Assembly (NCBI GenBank): GCA_013400115.1
Contig: VXBP01007531.1
Span: forward strand, 870,260-934,259
Length of the DNA stretch: 64,000 nt
Source: Rhinopomastus cyanomelas
Lineage: Eukaryota > Chordata > Aves > Bucerotiformes > Rhinopomastidae
Reading direction: 5' to 3'
The notes under the pieces were generated by a model that saw only the letters and a program-made list of their open reading frames with translations, was not told the origin of the DNA and searched no databases. Positions 35,150 to 45,319 of this stretch are shown here, piece after piece; position 1 is the stretch's first letter; every line of letters starts with the position of its first letter. The position numbers were made by a program, and so were the translations under genes.

Positions 35150-35460
35150 TTTAATTTCAATTTGCAAAGACAGTGAAATGGAAAATGTGCCTCTAATTAT
35201 TACCCCTCTGTGCTTCCTAAAAGCCTCTTTCTGAACTTTTAAGTCTCCTCAAGTTTCAGGTCCTCTTTTTCTCCCTCTCCCTTTCTCTCTTTCCCTCTCC
35301 CCTTTTTTTATTTAAACTAATCTAAAAAAGCCATAAAAAGCCTCTGACACTATAAAATCCCTTGTAAACCCTGAGTTTATAGGTTTAATTGCCTCATTTT
35401 ACTGCCTCGCATGCTTTGTTCCTTCAGTATTTTAGAGAGCTGCCCCAGTATTTAGTACAG
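35150..35460. promoter_or_regulatory. Candidate conserved non-coding element
   Basis: It contains CTCTAATTATTACC (35191-35204), a 49-base pure pyrimidine run (35261-35309), CTAATCTAAAAAAGCCATAAAA (35317-35337, given as CTAATC and GCCATAAAA cores) and GTTTAATTGCC (35383-35393). HOX/CDX-like CATAAAA and homeodomain TAATTA cores lie close together. No frame is coding-like. Enhancer function is inferred. Confidence 0.35.
35261..35309. repeat. Pure pyrimidine tract
   Basis: Forty-nine consecutive C/T bases made of CTCTTT, CTCCCTCTCC and T runs. Such homopurine-homopyrimidine DNA can form triplex structure. It lies inside the candidate regulatory block. Confidence 0.85.
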
Positions 35461-35895
35461 CAGGCAAATAGGGGAAAGAGAGACCATCTCAGAGCCCTCT
35501 ACTAGGCTTTGAATGTGGTGAGAGCTTTGGCATAGTCAGCACCCTATGGAGACTGAGACCCGAGACGGCTCCACTCAGACTCACACGTGTGGGAAGTTGA
35601 TCCAGACTAAACTGGAGAAAAACCTCAGCACTGGGAACTTCAAGTGTTCCTTGCCATCAGATAAAGTCATGCTCACAAGCCTTGAGGGTGTAAGAAAACC
35701 TACCAAGAATCTCCCACAGTGAAAGGGGCACTGGGGATGATTCTTCTTGGTACTTCTGCTATATGAATAGTTTCTCCCCAAAGTCTAGTCCAAGAATCCC
35801 AGCGATTCCTACAGCAGCAGCAAGGTCATTCTTGTGTTGGACAAGCAAGTGCCATCCCAGCCCAGGGAGCTCCATCTCTCGATAACTATCCTCTA

Positions 35896-36693
35896 TCATA
35901 GAATCATAGAATCATTAAGGATTGGAAAGGACCCCGAAAGATGAGCCAGTCCAATCCCCCTGCCACAGCAGGACCTCTTCACTGCAGAAGTTATAGAATC
36001 AGAATCACTCAGGGTTGGAAGGGACCACCTGATCAGCCAGTTCCAACACCACCACCATGGGCAAGGACAGCCCACCCTAGATCAGGCTGGCCAGAGCCCC
36101 ATCCAGCCTGGCCTTAAACACCTCCAGGGATGGGGCCCCAACCACCATCCTGGGCAACCCATTCCAGGCTCTCACCACTTTCACGGTGAAGAATTTCCTC
36201 CTCACATCCACTCTAAATCTACCCATCTCCAAATTTGCTCCATTCCCCCTAGTCCTGTTGCTACCAGCCATCCTAAATAGTCCCTCCCCAGCCCTTTTGT
36301 AGGTCCCTCTCCGATACTGGAAGGCCACAATAAGGTCACCTCGGAGCCTCCTCTTCTCCAGACTGAACAGCCCCAACTCTCTCAGTCTGGCCTCATAGGA
36401 GAGGTGCTCCAGCCCTCTGATCATCCTCACGGCCCTCCTCTGCACATGCTCCAGGTTTTCCATATTTTTCTTGTAATAAGGGCTCCAGAACTGGACACAG
36501 TACTCCAGGTGGGGTCTCACCAGAGCAGAGTACAAAGGGAAAATCACCTCCCTCGATCTGCTGGCCACACTTCTCCTGATGCAGCCCAAGATCCAGTTTG
36601 CCTACTGGGCTGCAAGTGCACCCTGCCGGCTCATGTTGAGCCTTTTGTCCAGAGCATCCCCAAGTCCCTCTCCTCAGGGCTTCTCTCCAGCCA
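35896..36693 (-). mobile_element. CR1 LINE with doubled 3' end, minus strand
   Basis: The outer tail (35896-35985: TCATAGAATCATAGAATCAT, 'ttggaaaggaccccgaaag', 'ccctgccacagcaggacc') is followed by a second tail at about 35993 ('tatagaatcagaatcactca') and the usual 3' UTR and coding end. It has the same two-tail order as 11968-12910 and appears over 90% similar to it by eye. It carries the longest intact CR1 frame of the window and is probably one of the younger insertions here. At 36694 it abuts the tail of another CR1. Confidence 0.94.
36077..36589 (-). pseudogene. CR1 reverse transcriptase C-terminal remnant
   Basis: A 170-codon minus-strand frame, the longest coding remnant of CR1 in the window. 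Recognisable segments in order are [92 protein letters not shown] and [15 protein letters not shown]. This is the part after the catalytic reverse transcriptase core, so the catalytic aspartates and the endonuclease domain are absent and the copy cannot move by itself. The first Met is internal to the CR1 protein and is not a true start. It was classed from family knowledge of avian CR1 ORF2. Confidence 0.9.
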
Positions 36694-36878
36694 GAAGAAT
36701 CACAAAATGATTTAGGCTGGAAAAGCTCTCTGAGCTCATCCAGCCCAGTCCACAACCCAATATCACTGCGTCAGCCAGACCAAGACACTAAGGGCCACAG
36801 CCAGGCTGTCCTTCAACACCTTCAGGTATGGGGACTCCATTTCTGTCCTGGGCAGTTCATTCCAGTGTCTGATCACCC
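36644..36878. repeat. First copy of a perfect 235-bp direct repeat
   Basis: This 235-base segment spans the end of one CR1 (35896-36693) and the tail of the next (from 36695). It is repeated base for base at 36880-37114, and only the N at 36879 lies between. Identity was checked by reading the two stretches side by side. Confidence 0.95.
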
Positions 36879-36879
36879 N
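36879..36879. other. Single ambiguous base (N), probable assembly join
   Basis: The only N of the window. The sequence immediately left (36644-36878) is identical to that immediately right (36880-37114). This is what results when two overlapping contig ends are placed end to end without merging. Confidence 0.9.
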
Positions 36880-37114
36880 TTTGTCCAGAGCATCCCCAAG
36901 TCCCTCTCCTCAGGGCTTCTCTCCAGCCAGAAGAATCACAAAATGATTTAGGCTGGAAAAGCTCTCTGAGCTCATCCAGCCCAGTCCACAACCCAATATC
37001 ACTGCGTCAGCCAGACCAAGACACTAAGGGCCACAGCCAGGCTGTCCTTCAACACCTTCAGGTATGGGGACTCCATTTCTGTCCTGGGCAGTTCATTCCA
37101 GTGTCTGATCACCC
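36880..37114. repeat. Second copy of the perfect 235-bp direct repeat
   Basis: Identical to 36644-36878 at an offset of 236. It includes the short end of the doubled-tail CR1 and the tail and 3' UTR of the neighbouring CR1, in the same order. Confidence 0.95.
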
Positions 37115-37331
37115 TTTCTGTGAGGAAGGGCTTCCTAACATCCAACCTAACCTTCCCTGGTGCAGCTTCAGGCCCTGCCCTCTCCTTCTGTCTCTAGTTG
37201 CCCAGGAGAAGAGCCCGACCCCCACCTGACTACAACCTCCCTTCAGGGAGTTGGAGAGAGGGAGATGGTCCCCACTGAGTCTCCTCTTCTCCAGGCTAAA
37301 CACCCCCAGCTCCCTCAGCCTCTCTCTTCTC

Positions 37332-39917
37332 CTTTGAAGAAGGGCAGGAGGGATGAGTATGAACGCCCTAGGGAGATTCCCCCTTGGTCCTCCATAGTCT
37401 CCTGGTCACTATTTTGATCCCAAAGCCTTAAGGCACAAGCAGTCAGCTCAAGGCCCTTTTCCTCTGAACGTGCACATCTATATCCAGGCTTATACAGATT
37501 TATATCTGGGTCACTGCAGAATTCCTTCCCTTCCCAACTCCAATTCAAACATGGGAAAGAGAAAATACTAGAAAGAAGGGAGAAATAAAGGAAAACCTGA
37601 AAGTTTTCAAGCACTTTGGGTTTGGCTTAACTGAGGAAATGGTAAAGGCATCCAAATGTGGGGTTTGCTGGCAAATGAAGGTTTTAATTTTTTCCCTGTA
37701 TTTTCCTAAATAGGTTGGACTGGTGAATCATGATGTGTTTGCGTCGTGCACTGCTTTTGGGTTTTCGGTGACTTCAGAAAATGTTGAGCATTCTTCACCA
37801 AGTATGTCAGAGAGAAAGGAAGTCTCTGGGTTATGAAGTGTCTGCAAGGTTCATAAATGCAGGGCAGCCAGAAAAGGAGCAAGATACAAATTTGTTTCCC
37901 CAGGCTTAATCCAAACCATACCAAAACTTCAACTTTCTTTACAATTCACCAGGCTACCACCCTCCAAAATGCTTCCCCCAGCTTTGGTCGCCAGCAGAAG
38001 GGACGTACCCAGCACGTGAAGAACTGAATCTGCTTTCTATGGCAATTGAGTTAAAAGAGTAACATCCTTCCCATTTTTCCAGGCCACTCGTGATTTTATA
38101 GACCTCTGTTCTGTCTCTCCTGAGCTGCCTCACAGACTAAAGATCCCTGGTCTATTTAATTCCTAAAGGTGATGGAGTTTTGCTCTGATTTATTTTCCTA
38201 GCTGGGTCCTGCGAAGGAGAAAGAAGCAACATCCCTTATGATGGAAAGGGAACTCCAAATGTGTGTTCACACACATGCTACTCCCTGTGAACAAGCCAAG
38301 CCTGAAAAAAGATGCTCTACTTGTTTCAGCCATTACCCTGCTGGCAGCAGGGCAAGAGGAAAGCAATGGAGGCCTCGGAAGGGAAGGGGAGAGGCACTTA
38401 GATGATCAAAATCTGGAGGAAAAGTATGTTTCAAACAAATGAACTGAAGAAAGAACTTGTTGTTGTTGAAGTTGATCCTTCGTGCTGCCCTGCTATCTTG
38501 TAAAAAGAGTTTTATTTGCCTTTTTTGTGGGAGTCCTGGGAGGAAACTATTAAAGGAACAGGCTCTAGGCAGTTTGTGGGGATGTGGATAGGGATATGTG
38601 CGTGAGTGCGTTGGTTTGGGAGTGCACGACCCTGGGTTTCCTCCCTTCCTTTTACAAGGGCTGGTCAGGTCACAAGGTTAAAGCCAGGGGGGACTTATTT
38701 TGTGTTGTAAGAATTTTTACAAAGTGTAAAGGATCAAAGTAATTAGCTGAGGGTGAGAGCCCAGGACTGTCAGAGAAGTAATGCAGCCCCTGCCCGTGAG
38801 TCTTGATCGCAGCCGGCCGGCTTGAAACTCCAGATTCTGGAGTTTCTCAGTTAAGCAGCAGGTCTGCGCAACACGGGGTGTGTTGCTAGATATGAAACTT
38901 GTCAGGAAGAAGAAAGACAAAAGTTTGGATGGAGCGACTGGAAAATGTTCCAGAAATTTGGCTGAATGAAGCACAGGATCTTTGAGGTGTGAACATTTTA
39001 AAGCCAGCTGTCTGCCACTGTGAGAACTGCCAAACCATGCTGGCACTCACTCTTCGGAGAGCAGGTCCTGGATTCCTGCTTCCAGCTGGCCTGCAAGGAT
39101 TATTCAAAGTGAGTCAGGGCTCCCAGCCCCTCAGTTCTGTCTTTTTAAAGCAAAGGAGCAAGAAGGGAATAGACATATGGGGTGAGGAAGCATCAACATC
39201 AAACCAGTGGATCCCAGGGTCAGCTCAAAGGTACCTGCAAGCGTTAGCCAAACCACTTCACACTGGACATCTTTGTTTCCTGCACTGGCTCTCCTGGATA
39301 CCCAGTACCAAAATGGACAAGGGACAGCAAGTGTCCTTAGTGTCTGAGCAAGGAAATATCTCCTTGAGATCAAAAGAGAGAGAGAGTGAAAGAGAAAGAA
39401 GTATCAGTCACTCTTCCAAGAGACCAAGAAGTATCAGAGTAATTCTTCCAGATCCTTATGGGCAGGATCTTTGCCTCTCAGCCCACATCCATCACTCATC
39501 TTGAGGAATACACTCTGGTGACATAGATCGTGTGGATCTGTTAGAGTAGCTCTGGCTTCCATTTCCACAACAAGAGGGGCACATGAGCACAGAGATTGCT
39601 TCACAGCAAGAAACCCAACTACCATTTACATTGCAGAGTCTCTCTGTCATACTATGTTCCCTTTTCTTCCTGCTGCACCAAGATCCAATATTGAGAGACA
39701 TGATTTGCACAAGAGTTTTGGAGAAGAACAGGGATGAGAGATCTCTATCCAGAGACTGCCCTGCCCATGCACGACTGCCTCAGCTTCAGCGGCAGCTTCT
39801 GTGGGTAAAACACCAAACTACAAAGCCCATACACACAGACTGCACCCCTGGAGAGCCTCCAAGTCCCTGGAATCACCCACAGTTTTGACTGGCAGTAATA
39901 ACTAAGAAGAATAAATT
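37332..39917. other. Unique stretch of about 2.6 kb
   Basis: No gene recognised. The stretch 38460-38780 has some enhancer-like words (GTGTAAAGGATCAAAGTAATT at 38726-38746, given as ATCAAAG and TAATTAGC cores) but is otherwise unremarkable. A 171-codon frame (38989-39504) crosses a local 30-bp duplication and lacks recognisable domains. Confidence 0.5.
39396..39455. repeat. Imperfect 30-bp tandem duplication
   Basis: AAGAAGTATCAG at 39396-39407 recurs at 39426-39437, and each copy is followed by a variant of '(a)cTCTTCCAAGA/aaTTCTTCCAGA'. The period is 30 bases. It follows a short (GA)n run at about 39375-39387. Confidence 0.75.
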
Positions 39918-40279
39918 CTGGAGACAAAGAGGCTGAGAGGAGACCTTATTGCTCTTTACAGCTACCTGAAAGGAGGTTGGAGAGAGGTGGGGGTTGGCCT
40001 CTTCTCCCAAGTCACCAGCAATAGAACAAGAGTAAATGGCCTCAAGTTGTGCCAGCAGAGGGTTAGATTTGACTTCAGGGAAAATTTCTTCACTGACAAA
40101 GTGGTCAGAGGATGGAACAGGCCGTCTAGGAGAGAGTGGAGTTGTCGTCCCTAGAGGGGTTCAAAAAAATGAGTAAACGTGACCTTGGCAGACAGCATTT
40201 AGTGGGCAGGGTGGGGTTGGGTTGAAGGTCGGACTAGATGATCTTTTAGGTCTCTTCCAACCTTAATGATTCTATGATG
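39918..40279 (+). mobile_element. CR1 LINE fragment, plus strand
   Basis: It begins inside the 3' coding end ('aaagaggctgagaggagacc', 'tacctgaaaggaggttggag') and proceeds through 'tggggttggcctcttctccc' to 'cggactagatgatctttt', 'cttccaaccttaatgattc' and a TATGATG tail. The frame is broken. It is the plus-strand relative of 16855 and 63621. Confidence 0.92.
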
Positions 40280-42257
40280 TGATGTCCTGTCCTGGAAACA
40301 GAGACCAAGGTCTTTCAGATGGACACAGCAGAACCTGCTGGGCACAATTCACTTCACCCAGCTGGGCCAACACACCACCCACCTCCCCCAGACTTAGTCA
40401 GCAAAAATTAATTCAGCTAATTATCAGTCTCACTTAGAATTCGAGGGGATCAGAAGGGATTACAGAGTAAGAGTAGAAGTCCCAGCTCTTTCCATCTCAC
40501 AGCTGGTGGTAACCTGAACATCCTCCCTACCCACAGCAGTGTGAATGCAGGAGCAGGCAGCAGTTCTCCACCCTATCTGCAGCTGCTCTGTGAAGACATT
40601 TACTCACAGAAAAGCTGCTTTTTAAACTACTGCATTAGTTTTATTAAATGTTCACAGTCTACATCTCACCTTTCCTCCCCAAACTACGTCCATCTTTGTG
40701 AGCGAGAAAGAATGAGATGCCTAACCACAGCTTTGGCTCAGAGCCGCCCTGTCTGCAGCCCCTGCGAGGATGAGTTAGTGCTGTGTAGATGTTATTGATC
40801 TCCAGGCAAACATTGTCTGCCTGCAGGGTCCTCATGTCTCCTACCCTGCACAGCTCCACCCACCTGAGATCCTCCTTCCCTTGACATCCCCCTCCTTCGG
40901 AGCCCATTGGAGATGCAGACTGGCAGGTGTGGCTCCACAATGGGCCACAGCCATTTATCACACACTTCTCAATAAGCTAATAGCCCTAATGTGTGAAAAT
41001 TGATTTCTGGGTTGAATGCAAAAGTCCCGGTGATTTACACTCTATTTCCAATTGATGAGGCTCAATTGATTTCAACAAGTACTAAAATATTTACCATAGT
41101 GAAAGGTAGGGGGAGGGCATGTGGTGAAGGGCTGGGAACTGGGTCATCACTCACGGAGAGGCATCTCAGTGGTGCTTGTACCCAGCACTGACAGCCTGGG
41201 GAAGGGCCCATCAGGAAATGAAGCAGTTGGTCTAACAGGCAGATGAACAGGTCAGCAGTACGGTATGAGACGGAGGAAAGCAATGACAAAAAAGAAGGGG
41301 AAACCCATGTGTATCAAACACAAACTTCCAGTCTTGGGGTGAGCAATAACTCTGGGAAAGCACCTTTGCTGCAGTGTCCTGCCAAGACCAATTTGAACTC
41401 CAGCTGCCTTTGCCCTCTGACTCTCACAGGCTCCACAAACTCCAGGGCAGTGAGGCTGCACTCAAGGTTAATGTGAAAACAAGGTCCAGTGAGCTTCCCA
41501 AACACCTAACCACAACCACCATCTGCTCTGAAAGGGGAACGCCTCCATGCCAGCTTCCCTTAAGACACGTGTGTGCTCCACAGTCTGAGGATCATGACAG
41601 CCCAGGGGCAACCAATAGTGAGGCAACAATTCCTACTCCCCAGTCACCCTGGCAAAGCAGACCAGTGCATACAGGAGAAGGTGGAGAATGGATGGGAGAA
41701 GAATGGAAGCTGAAACGCTCTCACTATCTATAGGCTCACTAACTTCTATTCCCTTGAGCCCCATGGAGAACGACTTTCCCTTTTCTCCAGTCTCCTTCCA
41801 CCTGAGCTTGGATCAACAAACCCAGCTCCCTCTGCTTCTTCTCAGCTCATCCCATCCTTCCTCTATTTATCAACCCTCCCTTCTCCTCCCCTTCCCTTGC
41901 CTCTCTAGGGTAAATTTCTCATTTACCAGATCAAAGGTTAGTCTTGTCAGACCAAAACCACTGAAATACATCTCAGCAACTAATAATTTCCAAGTTCAGA
42001 ACTGCCCCTGTATCTTTCTTTGTCAAAAGAAGTTCAGGGTAGAGGCTTGTAAGTGCTTTATAGAAAATGCCAAACCCAGCTCTATCAGCAATGGGGTCAT
42101 GCAATGAAGCTCAGATCTAGGGGTGAAACTAGCAATGTCAGCAGACAGTAATTTTCTATGAGGCAAGGGACTTCTGTGCAAGCCCCTTTCATCCAGCACA
42201 CACTTCTCCCCAAGACCTCTTAATAGAGAAGCAAAGGTGCTGGTCTGTTACAGCCCA
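40280..42257. other. Unique stretch with a candidate regulatory block
   Basis: No exon recognised. Contains the block at 40940-41110. Frames of 119 and 139 codons at 41374-41733 and 41688-42107 show no domain. Confidence 0.5.
40940..41110. promoter_or_regulatory. Candidate conserved non-coding element with repeated AATTGAT
   Basis: AATTGAT occurs at 40998-41004, 41050-41056 and 41064-41070, the latter two within exact CAATTGAT copies 14 bases apart. Around them are CCATTTATCAC, AATAAGCTAATAGCCCTAAT and AAAATATTTACCATAG. Regular spacing of one motif suggests cooperative binding sites, for example of homeodomain or CUT-class factors. Function is inferred. Confidence 0.35.
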
Positions 42258-42347
42258 CATAGAATCATCAAGGCTGAAAAAGAAGTTCAAGATCATCAAG
42301 TCCAAGTACCCGCCCTACAACCCCGAACCACCAAACCATCATAAATC
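42258..42347 (-). mobile_element. CR1 3' tail remnant, minus strand
   Basis: 'catagaatcatcaaggctg', 'caagatcatcaagtccaagt' and 'cgccctacaaccccgaacc' match the 3' end of the CR1 group at 63621. The body is absent beyond about 42347. Confidence 0.8.
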
Positions 42348-45060
42348 CTTGCCTGCACCGGGACTGTGTCTGCTCCTGCCAGTCTGACAGCATTTGAGTT
42401 CATATTTCCAGGTCAGTGCCAGCATGTGAGGTCAATATCCCCACAGTCCTCCAGTTTATCATGGCATGATCTATTCAGAGATCATCTCCCAGCAAGTGGT
42501 GGTGCATTTCCTGCATAGGTCTGTGTTTTTGGACTTTTTGAAGATGCTAGCATAAGCAGAGTTTCTCTATTTCTTGTCATCCATCTGCTCGATGCTGCTG
42601 TTCACTTCAGCAGCAAAATGCTCTGGGGACTATGAAACAGCAATGAATAAAGAAAACACATGCAGCTAAAATAATAATCCTATTTCTATTAACATCTCAG
42701 TACAGCAGCGTCAGAAGATGAGGAGCATGACATGCACCAAGCTCAACAAGGAGTGCCAGGACCTACCCCCTCCCAGACCTACCCCATCAGCCTACTGGTA
42801 GTGGAGTGCCAGGTCCACAGCTGATGAAGACAACTTTCCTCAATTACTCAAATGAGAAGCTGCTTTATAAACACTCATTCCACTGTGAAAGGAATTGCCA
42901 GGTTATGAGCCCTGGGACCTCTCTTGAGCTTCAGCTAATGCAGAGCCTGAGAAGCCAAAAGAGCTGCATAGTTCAGAGCAGGTGGTTTGCTGAAACCTTA
43001 AACTGCTTTCCAAACTTTCTTAGCAAACTTTCACTCTGCCAGCTGCAAAGGAGTTGTCTGACTGCTGTTAATGTTACTCACTTTTGTTATTGTGGAAAGT
43101 GCAAATGAAAACACCATCTCCGCTCTTCAGACATTTTGTCCAAGCTGAGAGCCAGGTACTGGGGCTGGATGCTCAGAGCATCTCACGGCCATCCAGGGCT
43201 GTGCACTAATACTAAAACTGAGCCCTTTGCTTTTCAACACAGCAAATGGAATCAAACCCTCCCTTGGCTATTTTCTTCTCACACACCATTGGATTCCCCA
43301 GATCCCTATTTTAGATAATTCCTTGCATTCCTTCTTAGCAGATACAATTCAAATCATCTTTCTCACACAAATTCAGGGAATAAGAATGCACCAGAACCCC
43401 AAAGGAATCCGAATAAACAAACCCGCACATCTAGGAGGCAAACCCAAACTAATCCAGATTCCTAGGTTCCTCATTCCTCTGCCACTGACCTACTCTATGA
43501 CACCCAGAGGAAGTCACTTTATTTTCCTCAGCTTTCTCTCATCTCTTGGAGGAGCTACAAATGGGTTGCACTTGGAGAACTTGGTACCATAAGCTCTTGC
43601 CTGTGTAAAGCAGCACCAAGTTATCCAGCTTCACAAAAAGATGATGTAGTGTTTAATCAGCAAATGTCCCCATCTGAGGTGAAAAACGATCCGCAAGCGC
43701 AAAGTGTTCTTTAAAAATATTGGAAATACATTTTATAAATAATAAAGGAGGAGAACCTTCCATTTTAGCCTCTGTCTGTTCCTCTGGCCAACACCATTCC
43801 CCTTTCTCCTGCTCACTCTGCATTGCTGTAGAGAAAACCAGCATCCAATCTCAGCAAATCCTATTGACTGTCTCCTGTCACTCACCTGATTAAAGGTTCC
43901 ACTTACATCCAAATGGTTAGAGCCATGACTCGGAGCCATTCATAAAACTCGTATTGAAGGATTAGCTTTCACAAACTTTGCCTTAATGATTATGCATTCT
44001 ATTGATCAGCGGGGGAAACGATAAAAATTGACACCAGAATAAACTTTGAAGGACTGCTCTCGCTCAGCAGAACCAGGATCAATTTGAATCGACCGGGATG
44101 ATAGGGAAGAGGGGGGGAAACCAACCTCTCTCCATTAGCTGGGTGTAATCCTGATTAGCTAAATGCTTTTTCTTTTTTCTCCTCTGTCTCTATTTGAGTG
44201 CTGAAATCCAACAGCATTTTAGGGTGATGTAGATTATCAGCCCTTGAGGTTAACTCTAAAAAGCATTGGTGTATGTTCACTCCACCTTTGCTCCTCAGAT
44301 AAATCCACATTCACGGCTGCTTTGATGTTCAGCTTTTCTTATCCCCGTTCCCCCAGTGTAAAACAATCCAACCCACCACAGTCATGATTTTGCCGATGGA
44401 GAGAGCGAGTATTTGTCACTGATAACAAAAAGGAAATGGCATGTTAGCATGACATTCATTCCTAGGGCCAACCAGGAATTCTTCAAAAGGCAACTGCAGC
44501 TTAGCTGAGGAAAACCCCTCACTTCCAGCACCTCATTTTCTTTGTATTTTACTGCCTCATGACCACTAAATCGTCATTTCAACACAGTCATCGTTAGCTC
44601 ACCCACCTAAACACTGAGCACTGCCCGTGGATGGCACTGAAGTTGAACTAGCAGCTGTAGAGATCAGGACATGGATTTTCACAAGCGCAGTTCCAGCACA
44701 CACAGAGGAAGAACAGCAGGAGCTTCCTTGGAGAATTTACAGGACAGGATGCCTCCAGAACTTGGCTAATGTGTCCCCACAAGTAGCTGTCCTATTCGAA
44801 GCAGTGTGGTCATGAGCCAGTGCAGGGAAGCAGATGTTTTCAGTCACTGAATGGACCTTATCTAGAGCCCAGCCTTCATGGCCACTGGAGTCCAGCTCCA
44901 GTTTACATTACACACAGATATTTTCCCAGACTCAGTTCCAGGTGGTCACAGAAATCTGCATTTCCCTTTTACTATGAAGCTACTCAAAGAACGAGCAATC
45001 CTCATTTGACAGCCACACAAATCTTACACAGCATCCAGGATAGTTGGGCTCATCTGAGCA
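42348..45060. other. Unique stretch of about 2.7 kb with a strong candidate regulatory block
   Basis: No gene recognised. The region 43930-44460 stands out (separate entry). The remainder consists of short frames without recognisable domains. Confidence 0.5.
43930..44460. promoter_or_regulatory. Candidate conserved non-coding element, best of the window
   Basis: Successive motifs include TTAATGATTATGCATTC (paired homeodomain TAATGATTA at 43984-43992 running into ATGCAT), TTGATCAG, GGATCAATTTGAATCG, CCATTAGC (44132-44139), TAATCC (44146-44151, OTX/PITX-type), GATTAGC (44153-44159), GTAGATTATCAG, ACCTTTGCTCC and CTTTGATGTTC (TCF-like). CpGs are retained at several places and no frame is coding-like. 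This density over 500 bases is typical of vertebrate developmental enhancers. Conservation itself was not tested. Confidence 0.45.
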
Positions 45061-45319
45061 GACAGGTGCTCAGAAAAGGACTCAGAGAGAATTGAGGTTC
45101 AGATTGGATCCTAGGAAAAACTACTTCCCAGAAAGAGTGGGGAGGCCTTGGAAAAGGCTGCCCAGGGAGGGGGTGGGGGCACCATCTCTGGAGGGGTTCA
45201 TCAAACAAGCATACAGGGTGTTTCAGGAGATGGGTTACTGGTTGGGGGTTGTAGAGCAGACGATTGGTCTTGATGATCTTGAAGGTCTTTTCCAGTCTTG
45301 ATGATTCTATGATTCTGAT
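45061..45319 (+). mobile_element. CR1 LINE fragment, plus strand
   Basis: The frame 45044-45301 carries RFRLDPRKNYFPERVGRPWK and GAPSLEGF. The 3' UTR (gatcttgaaggtctttt) and TGATTCTATGATTCTGATG end complete the copy. Its 5' boundary is blurred near 45061. It is close to the copy at 46560. Confidence 0.9.

Larger units (their letters stand above)
34589..35895. other. Unique stretch with a candidate regulatory block
   Basis: No exon recognised. The AT-rich, pyrimidine-tract block at 35150-35460 is described separately. A CTCF-like string lies at 35491-35505 on the minus strand (CTAGTAGAGGGCTCT, two mismatches to CCASYAGRKGGCRSY). Confidence 0.5.
36695..37331 (-). mobile_element. CR1 LINE fragment, minus strand, interrupted by a duplicated segment
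   Basis: The inverted tail 'aatcacaaaatgatttaggc' and 'gagctcatccagcccagtcc' identify the same group as the copy at 28554. The body reads to about 37331 ('ggctaaacacccccagctcc'). Inside it lie the N and the second copy of the 235-bp repeat. If that duplication is an artefact, the true element is about 400 bases. The coding frame is broken (37109-37303 holds [13 protein letters not shown]). Confidence 0.9.

Noticed and set aside
35896..35915. Short repeated units (TCATAGAA) suggestive of a repeat array
   Set aside because: These are the terminal ATTCTATG units of a CR1 element. No CRISPR array or other prokaryotic feature exists in the window.
36393..36755. 120-codon minus-strand frame
   Set aside because: It is an out-of-frame reading across the junction of two CR1 copies and not a fused gene.
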